A DNA stretch of 64,000 nucleotides from Bromus sterilis (taxonomy: Eukaryota; Streptophyta; Magnoliopsida; Poales; Poaceae), in assembly GCA_950022295.1 (NCBI GenBank), contig OX465596.1, forward strand, positions 128,816,501-128,880,500, in the 5' to 3' direction. Below, piece after piece: positions 33,587 to 45,770 of this stretch. Position 1 is the first letter of the stretch; every line of letters begins with the position of its first letter. The notes under the pieces are model-generated. The model was not told where the DNA came from, did not search any database, and saw nothing but the letters and a program-made list of their open reading frames with translations. A program made the translations under genes and the position numbers.

Positions 33587-36500
33587 TGTAACGACCCGGT
33601 CCCAAAAGGAACCAAGTCTACTGTGCTTCTGTGCTATCCCTGGATCAGTATGCTAGCACACAAAGTACTCGATGAAATACCATGAATCACATGTCAAAAA
33701 CTAAAGTAAATACATGGTATTTCTTACCTTATAGCCTTTGGTCTAGAATAAACCACGGAAATAAACAATACATAAGTGGAGTCCCATCAACACCAACGGC
33801 AAAGTTGAGTGTAGACATCGTAACCCTACATCGCATCACTTACTCGTCGTATACAATCCTGCAACACCGAAGGTTACAACCCAAAATGGGTCAGTACTTT
33901 GAATGTACGGAAAGTTACTCCCAAAAGAATATATAACAGGCCTATCTTCTACATGAAATTATGGCTGGTGGAAAAGCTCTAAGTTTCAATTTGCATAAAG
34001 CTGGTTTTTTTTTCCTACTGAAAGAGTATCATAACAGTACTACAAAGCTCATAATATGTTTGAATTGGTTTCTCCAAGTCAATCTGTTCCCAAAGTTGAT
34101 TAAACCCGATTGATTAATTAAATATGATGAGATCCGTCAACATTCCCACTTCTAGATGCTCAAAGTTGTCCGTAACCGGGGACACGGCTAATCATGATCA
34201 GTTTGTACACTCTGCAGAGGTTTGTGCACTTTTCCCCACAAGACTCGACCACCACCTTTTTAGTTCGTCACACTGCATGTTGTATGTGAACCGGAAGGTC
34301 GAGACATGGTCTTTTAGAAGAGTTTCCCTCACTCTGGCGGTGCCCATCCCACCTACTCATAATTACGTTCGTAGCACCACCTAGTAAGAGTCACTACAAC
34401 TAATCAACCAAGCTAGAGCCCATAATAGCTTGTGGCTGCACACGTAAGCTTCTAGTTATGAAAAATAGGATTGATCCCTTTAAGCCTGGGTGGCATTCCG
34501 CAGTGATTACTGGCCATCTCCAGGTCACTCAGGCAAATCCACTGGTTCCTCCAGGGTGCCCCCAACCATTCCACCCAGGTGGTTCATTAAGATTATCTTG
34601 GTCCTGTTTACTACTTAGTCACTCATACCTCATAATGGATCACTTCCCAATCCACGTCTACTTAGCAAAGCAGTATAATTCTACACGGTGGCGACAATGA
34701 TATAAGGTTCGGACCTAACTCAATGAACTACTGGGTGTAATAGGATAGCATAATATATAATCCTATAAATGCATAATATTTAAGTTGGACTACAATGCAT
34801 ATAAAAAAATATAGGTAATAGTGGAGCATGATCAAAAGAGTAACTTGCCTGGATCCTGACGATGAAATATTCTACTCGTAGTTATCTCTCCATCTCGTTA
34901 CAATATATCTAACGGTAAAAGAGAAACACTTCAACACACAACTCAATCCAAAGTGAAGATCCAAATAAGATACAATTACAACATAAATATTTAGTTATTA
35001 CTATTAATAAACTAATTACTATGGCATGGGTAGGTTGAGATAGGATCAAGTTGGATTGGATGGAAATATAATGGAAATCATATATCCGAGGGTTGTAAAA
35101 TCTATTGTATATGTTGGAGGTTGATTATAAAATCAATTGGATGGAGAGTATGTCAAACTCAGTTGGTTTTTCCATATTAATATTTGAATAGGAAATCAAT
35201 TCTTGGATTGGATTCAAAAAGATCCGATAGAAATCGTGATGATCTTGTTGAGAAGATTGAATTTTTGTAGCCAAATTTATATAAAAAGAGATATAACTAA
35301 ATGGAAGGTAAGACGAAGGTTTGAGGTCAAAATAGTGTATTTATATGATGGAAAGAATGTGAAAATTGTCCAAACATAAAGAATTGATTTTAAGGATCAA
35401 ATTTGATGAAGAAAATATTCCAAATAAATTATAGAATAAGATGTATATCAAATATACTCAAATTATAGAAATAAATTTGAGTTAAATTTCAAATTATCAA
35501 AAGTGGAATATTACTTGACCAAAATAAATTACATGTTTCAAGGAATCCGGGGATATAAAATTTGTCGAAATCCGACTTACGGGCTAGAAGATATGAATTT
35601 CTAAAGTTTGGGCTTTTTTTTTTTAAAATGAATTACGGGAATTGAAAATGGGTTGCCACGTGGCGAGTTTTTATTGGTCAGTACCCCTTCGTTTTTTTAA
35701 CAGAAAAAAATATGCAATGAACATACAGGAGAGAGAGAGCTCACCGGAGATCTCGCCGGAATTTTGGAAAAAAGGTCTTAGGCATCAATGAACAACCGAA
35801 CGGGGTAGAGGATGATTTAGGGACTCGATGGATAAGGTTATAGCTTCATGTTCACCCTCGGATAGCCGAGAAGTTCCGTCGGAGTAGAGAAGAACGCATG
35901 AAGAGCACGACGACACGGACGACATGCTTCGGCCTTGCAATCGAGAGTAAAAATATGTCACAACGGTGCGCAAAGGAAAGAAGAAGAAACTAGAGGAAGA
36001 AATGTGTCATAGGTACCTTCCATGGTGATGCAATCTTCATCGGAAGTGTGAATGTATCCTAACCCCGACGATGAATTGCTAACGAACGAGATGGTTTTGG
36101 AGAGAGACTTTCTGCGTGGGGATGTGTGGTTCAAAGGGGTCCTAGGGGCGGTATTTATAGGGTCATGGGAGGTCCATAGAAGGAGAGTGGGTGAGGTTTT
36201 GGAATGGAGTTAATGGCATTCATGGAGAAATAATGAACATTAAAAGAGAGGTTTTGGAAATAGATTTAATGACATTTATGGAGAAATAATGGGCATTAAA
36301 AGCGAGGTTTTGGAAATGAATTTAATGGCATTCATGGAGAAAATTATGGACAATTAAAAGCATTAAAACGCATGTTTGTTTCCATGAATGGATTCCTCAT
36401 GAACTTGTCCACAATTTTTGTGTAGGTTCTGAAGTGAATCAGTCAAAAGAGTATATGGGAGGAAAGGAGGAAGAGCTTCAGTTGCCATGGCGATTTTCTT

Positions 36501-37232
36501 CTGTGTTCACGTACACATGAACGAACAAGAGGAAGAAGACAGCTCGCTCGGTCTATGGGCCTTAGTAGAAATTTTTCCCAAGTGAAAGAAAAAGGAAAGA
36601 GAGATAGAGAAAAAATTAGATAGATGACCTCGGTCCAATTGACTGCGGAATCCTATTTTTATTATCTGAGTTAAACACTCTCAAATAAAATTGTATTGGC
36701 CAAATAAAACATAGAGTCTAGGAAAACCATATTTCCCTCTCAGAATAAATTTTAGAAATAGATTTTTATGGAAAAAAACTCATTAACGAAATTATTAAAT
36801 TTTTCCAATACTGTTTTTGGAGAAGTCATATTATCTCCTCTCATTTTGTTTATGAAATTATTGGAAATATTTAAATATCTCTTAAACGTCAATATCCAAT
36901 AAAATCCAAAATAAGAATTCGACAATTGAGTATGGGACCACAATAAATTTAAGAAAGTCATTTTAGTCTCACTCGGAAATATTTAATTGTGGTTCGTACC
37001 AAATTTCAAAAGGACAAAAGAAAGAAAATCATTCTTTAAAATTTTGAATATAGTTCACAACAAAAATTTTCATTATTGGATAACTGATTATCCAATTTTA
37101 TTAAATGGTTTGTAAAGGTTTAAACAAAAACTCAAGGGAAAAGTTTTTCATTTAACCCAAAATCAAAACAATTCAATCAATATTATATTATTTATTAACA
37201 TTCCAAAATTTGGAAAATTTTGGGATGCTACA
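33587..37232 (-). repeat. Element G 3' LTR
   Basis: TGTAACGACCCGG...GGGATGCTACA. A minus-strand TATA box is at 36151-36160. A palindrome module is near 34168-34225. About a dozen differences from the other LTR in the first 370 bases by eye. Confidence 0.9.
36151..36160 (-). promoter_or_regulatory. TATA box of G 3' LTR
   Basis: CTATAAATAC on the minus strand; repeated at 41639-41648 in the 5' LTR. Confidence 0.6.
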
Positions 37233-37250
37233 AACTACCACCCTTAAAAG
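37233..37250 (-). other. Element G polypurine tract
   Basis: Minus strand CTTTTAAGGGTGGTAGTT directly before the LTR start TGTAGCA. The tract is interrupted by pyrimidines but correctly placed. A similar sequence occurs again near 37508-37528. Confidence 0.65.
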
Positions 37251-37270
37251 AAATCTCGTCCTCGAGATTT
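37251..37270 (-). other. Pre-PPT hairpin of element G
   Basis: AAATCTCGTCCTCGAGATTT, a perfect 8-bp stem with a 4-nt loop, in the same place as in A and B. Confidence 0.7.
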
Positions 37271-39062
37271 GCAAAGGCTAGAAAGAAATGAGTTAGGCTC
37301 GAGGATTTTTGGGTTACTTCCCCATGGTCTTGGCATAACATTATGAGGCTTGTAGTTTATCTTCACTTCTCGTTTGAGGGTTGTCTTCCACCGATACAAT
37401 TCCATATGCTTCCATTACTTAAATCATATCCTGGGCTCGTGGCTTTAGGCACCAATTCTGAACCTTAACCAGGGTGCGGTTCACATCATTTATCTACCAG
37501 GGTGTTAGGAAACTACCACCCTTAGAAGAAAGCTTATGGTGTCTTCAAAATCCTTCATTCCATGATGGTTCTTCATCAAGCTTCTATAGATAAGAATCTG
37601 CATCTCCCCAAGGAACAAGTCTTGCAAAAAAAAATACATAGGTTCCAAAACTACCTATCAAGACGCTCATGGTGGTCAAAATAACTTCCAAATGAAGCTT
37701 CTTGGAAATCTTCATGTTTCTTACTCACCGTACAACCTACGTTAGGAACGATGCCTATCTACAAAGGGTAATGTGTCTTACCATTCTATGGTTTTAGGGT
37801 TGTCGCATCGAAACTCTACTACTGGGTTTTTTTGTCTCTCTGATTTACCAATCTAACATAAGAAGTATATAATAAGAGTCTTCGGTATGGGGGCCAATCC
37901 ATCCCGTACTCAAATCATTACTTCATATGCAAATAGATAAATTTCGTATTCTAACACTCAGTCTTTCTCACTCCTCTTAAAGAGGTCTTCATCTACAAGG
38001 CTAATCTAACGTTTTTTTTTTGGGTGGCGATGATCCTACATGGTTTGTGCTCAAAACTTGCATCCATAGAATAGGGAACTTCCGTCCTCAACAATTGTGT
38101 TCTCCTTGAAAATGGGAGATTCTTGTCCATTATATATTTTGAATCCACTCTTCTACTTTGACTCGGTCACTGGTCTCATCAAAATATTAATGTCCATCTA
38201 TGGGTTTCAAGGTTGGTCAGAGATGAGATAGAATTTTAGAGAGAAGAGGAGATGGATACCTACACAACAATTATCAAACAACTAGCATACATAATAGACT
38301 CGTTTACTACGTTTTCGTCAGGAAGTCTTCATTCTCTTCGGTTCTTGAAAGTCTTCGATACAAGGAGTTTCGTCGATGTGATGGTCTTCTGATACATCAT
38401 CCGTTGCTCACAACTCTCAAGGTTCAATTAATAATAAATCCTACAAAATACGTATCCCAAAAATACAAATTTAAATTTAACAGTTCAAATGACACCAATC
38501 ATTAAATCAATAGCGAGAACTCCAAGAAAACTCCAAATATCACTCATAAAGTCAATCAAAAACAATTCCTATGGTACCTTCCTCCACATGAGCTCGCATG
38601 GTCGGGCACTCTACTCGCACTCTTTCGTTCATTTCACAACTCTCATGGTGGGCTTGGATACTATTGGTATTGTGTAATATATTCCTTAACTTCTTCACAA
38701 GCATCTTAGTCTTGGATGTACCCGGGTCTTCTATGGGTCTTGAATAATCTTGGGATCTTTAGAGTCTTAAAATTCTTCGAGTCTTCCATTCTTCCATACT
38801 TCTAATTCACGTTGAAAACATCTATTCTCCAAAATGGTATTAAGTTGTCGAATATCGTGTCCTTCCCGAAGAGACGTAACACAATCCTTCTCAGTGGTCA
38901 AAGTGGCATGGGTATAGTCTAACTTGTTAGGGATAAGAGGGAGTGTTTGGTAAAACTTAGAAAAGATGAGTAGTAATGGATTTTTTTTAAAATAATATTT
39001 TTAGAGAGTATACTTCCTAATGGCTTTCCAGTTTCTAGGGCCACGACCTACAGTCAACATGT
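37271..39062 (-). mobile_element. Element G internal domain, non-coding
   Basis: 1.8 kb, AT-rich, rich in short CTTC/TCTTC runs, with no gag-pol motif on either strand and no long frame (longest about 62 codons). It is bounded by the pre-PPT hairpin and the primer-binding site. Confidence 0.75.
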
Positions 39063-39074
39063 GCTCTGATACCA
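39063..39074 (-). other. Element G primer-binding site
   Basis: TGGTATCAGAGC on the minus strand, three bases from the LTR boundary at 39078. Confidence 0.88.
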
Positions 39075-39077
39075 TCT

Positions 39078-42000
39078 TGTAACGACCCGGTCCCAAAAGG
39101 AACCAAGTCTACTGTGCTTCTGTGCTATCCCTGGATCAGTATGCTAGCACACACAGTACTCGATGAAATACCATGAATCACATGTCAAAAAGTAACGTAA
39201 ATACATGGTATTTATTACCTTATAGCCTTTGGGCTAGAATAAACCGCGGAAATAAACAATACATAAGTGGAGTTCCATCAACACCAACGGCAAAGTTGAG
39301 TGTAGACATCGTAACCCTACATCGCATCACTTACTCGTCGTATACAATCCTGCAACACCGAAGGTTACAGCCAAAAATGGGTCAGTACTTTGAATGTACG
39401 GCAAGTTACTCCCAAAAGAATATATAACAGACCTATCTTCTACATGCAATTATGGCTGGTGGAAAAGCTCTAAGTTTCAATTTGCATAAAGCTGGTTTTT
39501 TTTTCCTACTGAAAGAGTATCATAATAGTACTACAAAGCTCATAATATGATTGAATTGGTTTCTCCAAGTCAACCTGTTCCCAAAGTTGATTAAACCCGA
39601 TTGATTAATTAAATATGATGAGATCCGTCAACATTCCCACTTCTAGATGCTCAAAGTTGTCCGTAACCGGGGACACGGCTAATCATGATCAGTTTGTACA
39701 CTCTGCAGAGGTTTGTGAAATTTTCCCCACAAGACTCGACCACCACCTTTTTAGTTCGTCACACTGCATGTTGTATGAGAACCGGAAGGTCGAGACATGG
39801 TCTTTTAGAAGAGTTTCCCTCACTCTGGCGGTGCCCATCCCACCTACTCATAACTGCGTTCGTAGCACCACCTAGTAAGAGTCACTACAACTAATCAACC
39901 AAGCCAGAGCCCATAATAGCTTGTGGCTGCACACGTAAGCTTCTAGTTATGAAAAATATGATTGATCCCTTTAAGCCTGGGTGGCATTCCGTAGTGATTA
40001 CTGGCCATCTCCAGGTCACTCAGGAAAATCCACTGGTTCCTCCAAGGTGCCCCCAACCATTCCACCCAGGTGGTTCATTAAGATTATCTTGGTCCTGTTT
40101 ACTACTTAGTCACTCATACCTCATAATGGATCACTTCCCAATCCACGTCTACGTAGCAAAGCAGTATAATTCTACACGGTGGCGACAATGATATAAGGTT
40201 CGGACCTAACTCAATGAACTACTGGGTGTAATAGGATAGCATAATATATAATCCTATAAATGCATAATATTTAAGGTGGACTACAATGCATATAAAAAAA
40301 TATAGGTAATAGTGGACCATGATCAAAAGAGTAACTTGCCTGGATCCTGACGATGAAATATTCTACTCGTAGTTATCTCTCCATCTCGTTACAATATATC
40401 TAACGGTAAAAGAGAAACACTTCAACACACAACTCAATCCAAAGTGAAGATCCAAATAAGATACAATTACAACATAAATATTTAGTTATTACTATTAATA
40501 AACTAATTACTATGGCATGGATAGGTTGAGATAGGATCAAGTTGGATTGGATGGAAATATGACGGAAATCATATATCCGAGGGTTGTAAAATCAATTGTA
40601 TATGTTGGAGGTTGATTATAAAATCAATTGGATGGAGAGTATGTCAAACTCAGTTGGTTTGTCCATATGAATATTTGAATAGGAATTCAATTCTTGGATT
40701 GGATTCAAAAAGATCCGATAGAAATCGTGATGATCTTGTTGAGAAGATTGAATTTTTGTAGCCAAATTTATATAAAAAGAGATATAACTAAATGGAAGCT
40801 AAGACGAAGGTTTGAGGTCAAAATAGTGTATTTATATGATGGAAAGAATGTGAAAATTGTCCAAACAGAAAGAATTGATTTTAAGGATCAAATTTCATGA
40901 AGAAAATATTCCAAATAAATTATAGAATAAGATGTATATCAAATATAATCAAATTATAGAAATAAATTTGAGTTAAATTTCAAATTATCAAAAGTGGAAT
41001 ATTACTTGACCAAAATAAACTACATGTTTCAAGGAATCCAGGGATATAAAATTTGTCGAAATCCGACTTACGGGCTAGAAGATATGAATTTCTAATGTTT
41101 GGGCTTTTTTTTTAAATGAATTACGGGAATTGAAAATGGGCTGCCATGTGGCGAGTTTTGATTGGTCCATACCCCTTCATTTTTTTAACAGAAAAAATAT
41201 GCAATGAACATACAGGAGAGAGAGAGCTCACCGGAGATCTCGCCGGAATTTTGGAAAAAAGGTCTTAGGCATCAATGAACAACCGAACGGGGTAGAGGAT
41301 GATTTAGGCGACTCGATGGACAAGGTTATAGCTTCATGTTCGCCCTCGGATAGCCGAGAAGTTCCGTCGGAGTAGAGAAGAACGCATGAAGAGCACGACG
41401 ACACGGACGATATGCTTCGGCCTTGCAATCGAGAGTAAAAATATGTCACAACGGTGCGCAAAGGAAAGAAGAAGAAACTAGAGGAAGAAATGTGTCATAG
41501 GTACCTTCCATGGTGATGCAATCTTCATCGGAAGTGTGGATGTATCCTAACCCCGACGATGAATTGCTAACGAACGAGGTGGTTTTGGAGAGAGACTTTC
41601 TGCGTGGGGATGTGTGGTTCAAAGGGGTCCTAGGGGCGGTATTTATAGGTTCATGGGAGGTCCATAGAAGGAGAGTGGGTGAGGTTTTGGAATGGAGTTA
41701 ATGGCATTCATGGAGAAATAATGAACATTAAAAGCGAGGTTTTGGAAATAGATTTAATGACATTTATGGAGAAATAATGGGCATTAAAAGCGAGGTTTTG
41801 GAAATGAATTTAATGGCATTCATGGAGAAATTTATGGACAATTAAAAGCATTAAAACGCATGTTTGTTTCCATGAATGGATTCCTCATGAACTTGTCCAC
41901 AATTTTTGTGTAGGTTCTGAAGTGAATCAGTCAAAAGAGTATATGGGAGGAAAGGAGGAAGAGCTTCAGTTGCCATGGCGATTTTCTTTTGTGTTCACGT

Positions 42001-42722
42001 ACACATGAACGAACGAGAGGAAGAAGACAGCTCGCTCGGTCTATGGGCCTTAGTAGAAATTTGTCCCAAGATAAAGAAAAAGGAAAGAGAGATAGAGAAA
42101 AAATTAGATAGATGACCTCGGTCCAATTGACTGAGGAATCCTATTTTTATTATCTGAGTTAAACACTCTCAAATAAAATTGTATAGGCCAAATAAAACAT
42201 AGAGAGTCTAGGAAAACCATATTTCCCTCTCAGAATAAATTTTAGAAATAGATTTTTATGGAAAAAAACTCATTAACGAAATTATTAAATTTTTCCAATA
42301 CTGTTTTTGGAGAAGTCATATTATCTCCTTTCATTTTGTTTATTAAATTATTGGAAATATTTAAATATCTCTTGAACGTCAATATCCAATAAACTCCAAA
42401 ATAAGAATTCGAGAAATGAGTATGGGACCACAATAAATTTAAGAAAGTCATTTTATTCTCACTCGGAAATATTTAATTGTGGTTCGTACCAAATTTCAAA
42501 AGGACAAAAGAAAGAAAATCATTCTTTAAAATTTTGAATAAAGTTCACAACAAAAATTTTCATTATTGGATAAATGATTATCCAATTTTATTAAATGGTT
42601 TGTAAAGGTTTAAACAAAAACTCAAGGGAAAAGTTTTTCATTTAACCCAAAATCAAAACAATTCAATCAATATTATATTATTTATTAACATTCCAAAATT
42701 TGGAAAATTTTGGGATGTTACA
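39078..42722 (-). repeat. Element G 5' LTR
   Basis: Near-identical copy of 33587-37232, ending GGGATGTTACA. A TATA box on the minus strand is at 41639-41648 and the palindrome module near 39659-39715. Confidence 0.9.
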
Positions 42723-42727
42723 GTTTT

Positions 42728-43210
42728 GTCGATCCAGAGAATGCTAGTAAGGTATGCAAACTTCAGAAATCCATTTATGGATTGACGCAAGCATCTCGGA
42801 GTTGGAATATTCGTTTTAAAGAGGTTGTCAAATCGTTTGGCTTCGTCGAGAACGAAAAGGAACCTTGTGTGTTCAAGAAGTTTAGTGGGAGCTCACTCGT
42901 ATTTCTAATCTTATATGTGGATGACATATTACTGATTAGGAATGACATTCCAATGCTTGAAGCTGTCAAGGACTCATTGAAAAATAGTTTTGCAATGAAG
43001 GACTTGGGAGAAGCAGCTTACATTTTGGGAATCAAGATCTATAGAGATAGATCAAGGAGGCTTATTGGATTAAGCCAGTGTACGTATATTGACAAGGTGT
43101 TGAAAAGGTTCAACATGCATGAGGCTAAGAAAGGGTTCTTGCCTGTGTCACATGTCATTCATCTAAGCAAGACTCAGGGTCCATCGACTCCTGATGAGCA
43201 AAGACGCATG
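42728..43210 (+). pseudogene. Element F RT C-terminal part
   Basis: Resumes F's RT after G. With the duplication counted once, reading continues from EGF to VDPENASK. It contains KSIYGLTQASRSW and the catalytic YVDD (42914-42925), then the connection region. One base is missing near 43212: the sequence expected as MSKIPYAS is read out of frame, giving a false C terminus that runs to 43291. Confidence 0.88.
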
Positions 43211-43797
43211 ATAAGATTCCGTATGCTTCGGCCATCGGGTCTATCATGTATGCTATGGTATGTACTCGTCCAGATGTTTCCTATGCTCTAAGCGCTACGA
43301 GCAGATACCAGGCTAACCCAAAGGGTTACACCGATGCTAGTGTCGAAACCGACAAGGATGACTTTCGTTCGCAATCTGGTTATGTGTTCATTCTGAACGG
43401 AGGTGCAGTGAGATGGAAGACTTCCAAGCAAGAGACGGTAGCTGATTCTGCAACAGAGGCCGAGTACCTTGCAGCTTCTGAAGCTTCAAAGGAAGGTGTT
43501 TGGATAAGGGATTGCATTACCCTACTTGGTGTGGTTCCAGACTCGGCAAACCCGTTGGACCTCTATTGTGTTAATAGTGGTGCCATCGCACAGGCCAGGG
43601 AGCCAAGGCATCACCAGAAATCCAAGCACATAGAAAGGCGTTATCATCTCATACGACAATTCGTAGATGATGGTAATATAAATGTATGCAAAGTACACAC
43701 GGATGCGAACATTGCTGATCCTTTGACGAAGCCTCTCCCGATGCTGAAGCATGAGGCGCACGTAAGAGCCATTGGCCTTAGATGCTTGACTGATTGA
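43211..43797 (+). pseudogene. Element F RNase H
   Basis: In the next frame, MYAMVCTRPDVSYALS leads into RNase H. Relative to other plant Copia elements about 33 residues are missing between YQANP and KGYTDAS (near 43321), an apparent deletion of about 100 bases. The first catalytic Asp (GYTDAS) and Glu (TEAEY) are present, but a later Asp is Val (YCVNSG, codon 43570-43572, usually YCDNSG). It ends TGA at 43795-43797, 20 bases before the 3' LTR. Confidence 0.85.
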
Positions 43798-43805
43798 CTC
43801 TAGTG

Positions 43806-43816
43806 CAAGTGGGAGA
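43806..43816 (+). other. Element F polypurine tract
   Basis: CAAGTGGGAGA just upstream of the 3' LTR, the usual Copia primer site. Confidence 0.8.
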
Positions 43817-43817
43817 C

Positions 43818-45137
43818 TGTTGGAGATATGCCCTAGAGGCAAGCATGTTATGATGTTATCTCCTTATGTATTCATGAGTTATTTGTATTGTCCTTGAACA
43901 TCATCACTGATTGTGAGACTATATATTCTATGATGATTGTTCTAATGGTCCCTAGTTGATAAGGTTATGCGGACACATATCCCTGACTAGTATATGATTC
44001 GATTGATGACTATGTTTCACAAGTCATGAGCATGGAGATGCTACCGATAGTATGAACTTAGTGATGGGATCACTGAGTTGGACAAAGACCCACTTTGAGA
44101 CGCAGCGAGATATTGTCATCTGTTAGTCTCAATACAATGTATATGCCATGTCCTAGACCTGAGGTCCTCGCATGTTCTCGGGATGAGGAATGACTCACTT
44201 AGGGACTATCAAACGCTACACCGTAACTGGGTAGTTATAAAGGTAGCTTACGGGTGAGTCATGATACATGCCGCGAGACATGGTTGATCAAGATGGGATT
44301 TGCCCCTCCACTTTGGAGAGATATTCTCTCGGCCCTCTCGAGTGATAAGATTCAGAAAGCATGGCCATGCGACATGGGTTAAGTGTTAACCTGGTTCAGG
44401 AATCTGTATCACGGTTTCGAGAAGAGAGGTCAAGCGATCACAAGGGTGACAAGTACTCGCCTTGAGCTTGACAACATATATCGTGAGGCAAAAGGAATGT
44501 TGCATATGACACTTTGTAATGGATCGTCTTATGACTTTACGCATATATGGGAGTCAGCATGTTCTGCTAGGAACCGCTACCGACTATCGAACCGGATGTG
44601 ATTCGGGACGTGTCCATGTGTACGTGAACCTATAGGGTCGCGCGCTTAAGAGGAAAGGAGCCCATTCGGATGTGATCCGAATGGAATATGGATGGAGGGC
44701 CCGGATTTCCTCAAGGGTTGAGGCCATTCCACGAGCGCCTATATAAAGGCTAGGACGAACCCCGAAGGGGCACAGGACAGACCACAACCCTAGACGCCAC
44801 TCCACCTCCAGGCCGAGCCGCCGGACCTAGCAGTCCGCCGCCCGGCGCTCCTCCTTGTACGTGCACATCCCTTGGAGGCGCTGCACCTGCGGCGCTTTGA
44901 CGAACTGTTCGCGGGATCGGATCGCGGGACTCCGTTCGTGGGATCGGTACAAGGGATCGGTTCGAGGGATTCGAGGAGCAGCCGCCGACACACATCGCGA
45001 ACTCTCCTTCCGCTGCCGTGACTGCGCGTCTAGTCGGAAACCCTAATCACGTAGTTCATCCCTAGTAGTAGTGATCTTGGTTGTGCGCGGTAGAAATTTT
45101 AATTTGGCGCTAGCGTAGCATACCGCGTGCCCCAACA
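43818..45137 (+). repeat. Element F 3' LTR
   Basis: 1320 bp, TGTTGGAGATATGCCC...GCCCCAACA, followed by the target duplication GTGAT (45138-45142). Confidence 0.92.
44739..44748 (+). promoter_or_regulatory. TATA box of F 3' LTR
   Basis: CTATATAAAG, sense orientation; could drive transcripts into flanking E sequence. Confidence 0.6.
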
Positions 45138-45465
45138 GTGATGAACTCCAATCCACAGGGACACTGGCTGGGACACCTCCTAGCTCGCAAACACCGGGAA
45201 CGTCGTCCTACGCATCCAAATCACGGCCTACAAATCTGGCATGACACGCCAGGTCAGTACATTGAATGTACTTGCAAGCTCACAACATCCAAAGCAATAA
45301 GGAAAAACAATAACATGACATTAGCAGGTTCAAGTATATTAGTGAATTAAACAGGTGAGCAACAATATCATGCAAAAAGGTAATCATCAAGCATATTATC
45401 AACATTTTATCAACATGAAGACTAATGCACAATCAATCATCATGTAAGGTCACATCGACCCCACA

Positions 45466-45641
45466 TGATCATCGCATGATCACGTGGCTTACCTTGGATT
45501 CCATACAGACTCAAGCACCGGGTCACCTCATGACCAAACCACTACCACGGGTCGTCGCATGACCAAACGGGTCATCGCATGACCATTCAACGGGTTAGGT
45601 GTCCTACGTTACCACCCAACCAATCCGGTCATCGCATGACC
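45466..45641. repeat. Cluster of five short inverted repeats
   Basis: GGTCATCGCATGACC or close variants at 45466-45482 (TGATCATCGCATGATCA), 45521-45535, 45550-45564, 45570-45584 and 45627-45641. Each can fold into a 6-bp stem or nearly so with a 3-nt loop. Confidence 0.75.
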
Positions 45642-45712
45642 ATCCACTTACCACAAACATACCACTGAACTCATGTTGATCATATGGTGTGACCTAGTAT
45701 GAATTGTGTCCA

Positions 45713-45770
45713 TTACCGTGGATGCGGCTATTTGAATAGATTTGTGTGACTCTGTAGAGTTTGTGCACGT
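45713..45770 (-). promoter_or_regulatory. Palindrome module in E LTR
   Basis: ACCGTGGATGCGGCTATTTG followed by AATAGAT, then CTCTGTAGAG and GTGCAC. A diverged copy of the module in A and B. Confidence 0.5.

Larger units (their letters stand above)
33587..42722 (-). mobile_element. Element G, non-coding Gypsy-like LTR element
   Basis: LTRs of 3646 and 3645 bp (33587-37232, 39078-42722) flank a 1.85-kb interior with a primer-binding site and polypurine tract but no recognisable coding sequence. The perfect GTTTT duplication (33582-33586 and 42723-42727) shows insertion into F's RT. Orientation is minus from PBS and PPT. Long LTRs with a short empty interior fit a LARD-type non-autonomous element. 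Confidence 0.92.
28170..45137 (+). mobile_element. Element F, Copia LTR retrotransposon, interrupted by G
   Basis: LTRs 28170-29484 and 43818-45137, a primer-binding site, gag, protease, integrase, RT and RNase H in Copia order, and the tract AAGTGGGAGA before the 3' LTR. The perfect 5-bp duplication GTGAT flanks it. About 7.8 kb without G. By eye the LTRs differ at about ten places in their first 330 bases. Defects: two single-base shifts, a short deletion in pol, changed catalytic residues, and G itself. Confidence 0.93.

Noticed and set aside
33587..33685. Last 33 codons of the apparent F pol frame
   Set aside because: They lie in G's LTR; the true F frame resumes at 42728.
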